Below are positions 61,801 to 64,000 of a DNA stretch of 64,000 nt, piece by piece. The stretch is from Deltaproteobacteria bacterium (GTDB lineage: Bacteria > Myxococcota_A > Polyangia > Polyangiales > Ga0077539): positions 62,001 to 126,000 of the forward strand of contig JADJAE010000019.1 of the NCBI GenBank assembly GCA_016704445.1. Reading direction: 5' to 3'. Position 1 is the stretch's first letter. Each line of letters begins with the position of its first letter. The notes under the pieces were generated by a model, which ran no database searches, was not told where the DNA came from, and saw only the letters and a list, made by a program, of their open reading frames with translations. The position numbers and the translations under genes are program-made.

Positions 61801-64000
61801 GCTGGGACTCTCGCTGGAACTCCGAGGCGACGTGGTGGTGGCCGTGGCGCCGACGAGCAGCTCCCGGAGGGTTACGCCTGGGGACGCCCGCCCCGCCGAG
61901 CTGACGGCCTGGCTCGAGGCCCTCGACCCGGTGGTGCTCGCTCCCCTCGCGGCCGCGAGCGGCGTGCTGAGAGACCGCTCGCTGGCGCTCAACCCCGTCG
62001 GCAGGATGCTCCGCGTCGAGCCCGGCGACCGATGGACCGCCACCCGAGACGCCTCGCAGCGCCTCGCCTCGCTCTCCGTGCGCCGCGCCTCGGGCCACGG
62101 CATCGACCTCAGCCTCTCCCGAGAGGGCCCCATCGGTCGCTGCGACGTGGAGCTTGTGCACGCGCTCCCCGCCGACCGCGCGGGCCATGTGAGGGAGGTG
62201 CGCGTCGCCCTCTCCTATGAGCGCGACCTCGGGCACGAGGGGCGCTTTCCCCGCGACGTGACGCCCTCCCGCGACTCGGTCCTCGGGGACTTCTACCGCG
62301 CGGCGATGGTGGGCGAGGCAGAGCCCGTGCGCGCAGGCGACGCGGTGCGATCGACCTTCACCGTCGACCGCGACTTCGTGCGCGAGTACGCGCTCGCCTC
62401 CGGAGACGCCTCCATCGCCTACGTGGGCGGGCGCGGCGCGGCCGACACCATGCCCCTCAACGCGGCCTTCTCCGCGGCCTTCGGGGCGATCTTCCGCGCC
62501 ACCTTCGTCCCCGGCGTGGCGTGGGATCCGTCCCGCCTGGTGCACCTCGACAACAGCGTCCGCTGCGAGGGCCCGGTGCTACACGAGGGCGAGGTGGTCG
62601 ACGTGACCGCCAGGCTCGTGGCCTGGGAGCCCTCTCGGGGAGGCGCCCGGGTGCGCACCGAGGCCGCCCTCCGCGTGGGAGACAGCGCGCGCGCTACCAT
62701 CGCCAGCACCTTCTTCGTGCAGGGCCACGACGGGGCGTACCGCTTCCGCGCGGAGACGCTGCGCCACGCGCTCCCCGCGGGCGACGCGGCGCTCCTCGAC
62801 CTGCTCTCGGAGAAGCCCTGGATCACCCTCGACGGCGGGGCCGCGCTCGACGCCCGCCACGCCTGCGAGGTCACCCTCTCGCTGCGCACGGAGACCCTCG
62901 GAGGCGCCGTGCTCGCCACCGTCGAGGGCCAGCTCCGCGACCCCTCCGGACGCCGCGTGGCCTCGGTGCGCCATGAGCAGCCCGGGGTCGATGCGTCCGA
63001 GGCCGAGCCCGCGCGCTGGTTCGCGGCCTTCGCTCCCATCCCCGACGCCACGGTCACCCTGGCGCAGCCGTCGCCCGCCCACGTCGAGCGCGCCTTCGCC
63101 CCGTGGGACCTCGCGGAGTTCGCCCGCGCCTCCCGCGACGCCAACCCCCTTCACCGGGACGCCCACGTGGCCGCGCTGGCGGGCCTCGATCGCCCCATCG
63201 TGCACGGCCAGTGGACCGCCGCGCGCGCCGTGGCCGCCGCCGTCACGGGCTTCGCAGGGACCGACGGAGAGCGGGTGCGCGCCATCGAGGTGAGCTTCAC
63301 CGACCGGGTGATGCCCGGGGACGAGATCGAGTTCCAGGCGCGCCACGTGGCGATGCTGGGCGGCGACCTGGTGGTGGAGGTGGAGGCCCGGGTGCGCGAC
63401 GGCGTCGACGGGGTGCTCGCGCTCAAGGGCCGGGTGCGCCTCGCAGGACCGCGCACCGCCTACGTCTTCCCCGGCCAGGGGGTGCAGGCGACGGGCATGG
63501 GGATGGAGGGCTACGCGCGCTCCGCCGCCGCCCGGAAGATCTGGGACGAGGCCGACGCCTTCTGCCGCGACAGCCTCGGGTTCTCGCTGCTCACCGTGGT
63601 GCGAGAGAACCCCGTGGAGATGCGCGTGGGGCTGGAGATACACCGCCACGACCAGGGCGTGCTCTTCCTCACGCAGTTCACCCAGGTGGCGATGGCGGTG
63701 CTCGCGATCGCCCAGGTGGCCGAGCTCCGCGAGTCGGGGTGCTTCCAGGACGACGCCCTCTTCTGCGGCCACTCCGTGGGCGAGTACTCCGCCATCGGGG
63801 CCGTCACCGACGCGCTCCCGCTCCCCGCGCTCGTCGAGTGCGTGTACCAGCGCGGCCTCGCGATGCAGGGCTTCGTCCCCCGCGACGCCCACGGCCGCTC
63901 GCCCTACCGCATGGCCGTCGTGCGCCCGAACATCGTCGGCATGAGCGAGCGCGACCTCGGCGCCCTCGTCTCCCGCATCGCCCGCGAGACGGGCCTTCTC
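58853..64000 (+). CDS. fas: Type I fatty acid synthase, fungal/actinobacterial type, N-terminal part
   Basis: 1716 codons without a stop to the window end; ATG 58853 has GAGGAG eight to ten bases before. An acetyl-transferase domain (Gly-His-Ser-Gln-Gly with Ser161) is followed by an FMN enoyl-reductase domain from about residue 470 (Gly-Met-Thr-Pro-Thr-Thr-Val and Glu-Gly-Gly-Lys-Ala-Gly-Gly-His-His-Ser near 620), a dehydratase region (hotdog, with Asn-Pro-Leu-His-Arg-Asp near 1430), and a malonyl/palmitoyl-transferase from about 1535 (Phe-Pro-Gly-Gln-Gly-Val-Gln, then Gly-His-Ser-Val-Gly-Glu with Ser1641). This order is that of fungal Fas1 and of mycobacterial FAS I. It elongates fatty acids in the cytosol; ACP, KR and KS should follow beyond the window. 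Confidence 0.88.
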   Translation, partial: MTTQDPTSVTPTRTTLRPDAQEPRHFAAQASQPPLFGAARVGEARVAVVFGGQGGQWLDGLRELHHAHAAVRTLVGAATERLRASASDPRLSALATPSRGFDLARWVEHPESAPPPEVLSSSLISQSGIFLTSVARLLAMGERGFDLDALASLSTAATGHSQGVMAALLFAEGHGFPGLVRRASEIASYFFWQGYRMQESFVLPTVQPAVRAAAAQAGIGEPSPMAAVAGLTDALLAEALAKFHAANPQLPPIDVSLDNGYVRKVLSGPPASLVAFARALAAFRVAEAQAFARGRLGRRPLDFTWEFVDASAPFHSRYMEHGRRALPHDLAREGIRFAPAALRLPVLGNDGSDLRLAADDAALLSSLLRMQHVEPVRWGAVCAALRASHRDGVTHVLDYGPGDAVARLTGLNCRGYGVHVFPLATEAGRRDAAAPREQLPRGADYRRYAPTLRRTPTGEVSLDNAFRRATGRPPVFLPGMTPTTVEAPIVAAAANAGFVSELAGGGQVTERHFRLRARELSRLLEPGAAYVVNLLHLDPYLWSLHWKGEGLVRRLRSEGAAIEGVTVSAGVPEVAEAKELIEACRALGIGLVSFKPGTAKQIKSVLEIARACPDATIGMQVEGGKAGGHHSWEDLRDLVRASYHQVRELPNVVLSVGGGIRNEGDAWQWLSGQWSERLGLAPMPVDAVFLGTLTMAAKEAMTSPQVKALLAKTRGTDEWVAQGASKGGMTSGKSQLDADIHYVDNTAARVGRMLDDVAGNEAAALARKAEIVAALSGTAKPYFGDLTEMSPAAVLRRMVALMAIGRSTDYDDGRWPDPSYRQRVQDMALRLEERLATREGPSVLRSLSDLDDPEAFVARFVEAYPEAERATLTRSDADYFVQRVCARPGKPVNFVPAIDGDVRRWYKSDALWQSHDDRYDADQVLIIPGPEAVQDIARVDEPVGEMLGRFVAYGVAQLEASGQRPRDARDAIDAAGLARAAAALGLSLELRGDVVVAVAPTSSSRRVTPGDARPAELTAWLEALDPVVLAPLAAASGVLRDRSLALNPVGRMLRVEPGDRWTATRDASQRLASLSVRRASGHGIDLSLSREGPIGRCDVELVHALPADRAGHVREVRVALSYERDLGHEGRFPRDVTPSRDSVLGDFYRAAMVGEAEPVRAGDAVRSTFTVDRDFVREYALASGDASIAYVGGRGAADTMPLNAAFSAAFGAIFRATFVPGVAWDPSRLVHLDNSVRCEGPVLHEGEVVDVTARLVAWEPSRGGARVRTEAALRVGDSARATIASTFFVQGHDGAYRFRAETLRHALPAGDAALLDLLSEKPWITLDGGAALDARHACEVTLSLRTETLGGAVLATVEGQLRDPSGRRVASVRHEQPGVDASEAEPARWFAAFAPIPDATVTLAQPSPAHVERAFAPWDLAEFARASRDANPLHRDAHVAALAGLDRPIVHGQWTAARAVAAAVTGFAGTDGERVRAIEVSFTDRVMPGDEIEFQARHVAMLGGDLVVEVEARVRDGVDGVLALKGRVRLAGPRTAYVFPGQGVQATGMGMEGYARSAAARKIWDEADAFCRDSLGFSLLTVVRENPVEMRVGLEIHRHDQGVLFLTQFTQVAMAVLAIAQVAELRESGCFQDDALFCGHSVGEYSAIGAVTDALPLPALVECVYQRGLAMQGFVPRDAHGRSPYRMAVVRPNIVGMSERDLGALVSRIARETGLL

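Noticed and set aside
58778..62545. A 1255-codon open frame on the minus strand opposite the FAS gene
   Set aside because: It is the mirror of the GC-rich plus-strand gene, with His/Arg/Gly-biased composition and no motif; the plus frame carries clear FAS domains.

Overview
The window comes from a very GC-rich genome that looks like a myxobacterium (Polyangia, perhaps near Sandaracinaceae). Pointers are a MYXO-CTERM-like C-terminus (gene ending at 48856), many cysteine-rich surface lipoproteins, a MopE-type metal-binding motif, a membrane Ser/Thr kinase paired with a PEGA protein, and several multiheme cytochromes. No taxonomic search was possible, so this placement is an inference.

Layout. 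1-10 kb: the end of an MFS transporter, a CxxCH lipoprotein, a large inverted repeat, then a minus-strand nitrate-respiration operon (tetraheme lipoprotein, NrfC-like, NrfD-like, NapD, NapA, NapB-like, small protein), a diheme cytochrome and a small secreted protein. 10-20 kb: DEAD-box helicase, hemE with an internally deleted hemY, a YkgJ-type cysteine-cluster protein, a tandem repeat, a fused pseudouridine synthase/rRNA methyltransferase, two surface proteins, thymidine phosphorylase, tRNA-Gln and a phosphoesterase. 20-25 kb: a minus-strand cluster of pterin-dependent aromatic amino acid hydroxylase, PLP aromatic amino acid decarboxylase homologue, Fe(II)/2OG oxygenase and EamA exporter. The set reads as a pathway that hydroxylates an aromatic amino acid, converts it to an amine or aldehyde, oxidises it again and exports it. 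25-34 kb: a heterodimeric ABC exporter, a B12-binding radical SAM protein and prs. 34-42 kb: a type III-like restriction-modification island (Mod, OLD-like ATPase/TOPRIM protein, Res) with repeat sequences at both borders. 42-58 kb: NAD-dependent isocitrate-type dehydrogenase, surface lipoproteins, VWA, MYXO-CTERM, SPFH and SEL1 proteins, a Ser/Thr kinase and a PEGA protein. 58.8-64 kb: the first 1716 codons of a giant fungal/actinobacterial-type fatty acid synthase (AT-ER-DH-MPT order), running off the window.

Two quality warnings apply throughout. Many otherwise well-conserved genes carry one or more frameshifts (densest at 36.9-41 kb and 44.8-58.6 kb), and several long poly-G tracts (up to 41 G) sit exactly where a gene end or interior is missing (hemY, the decarboxylase C-terminus, the region after the rRNA methyltransferase). 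Both suggest base-calling or assembly error more than biology. Genes called frameshifted here are therefore probably intact in the organism unless stated otherwise.

The most interesting items are the aromatic amine-type cluster, whose decarboxylase has Leu where the family has its catalytic Tyr; the type I FAS in a proteobacterium-like background; the three-gene restriction island with border repeats; and the Nap system wired to an NrfCD-like quinol module.
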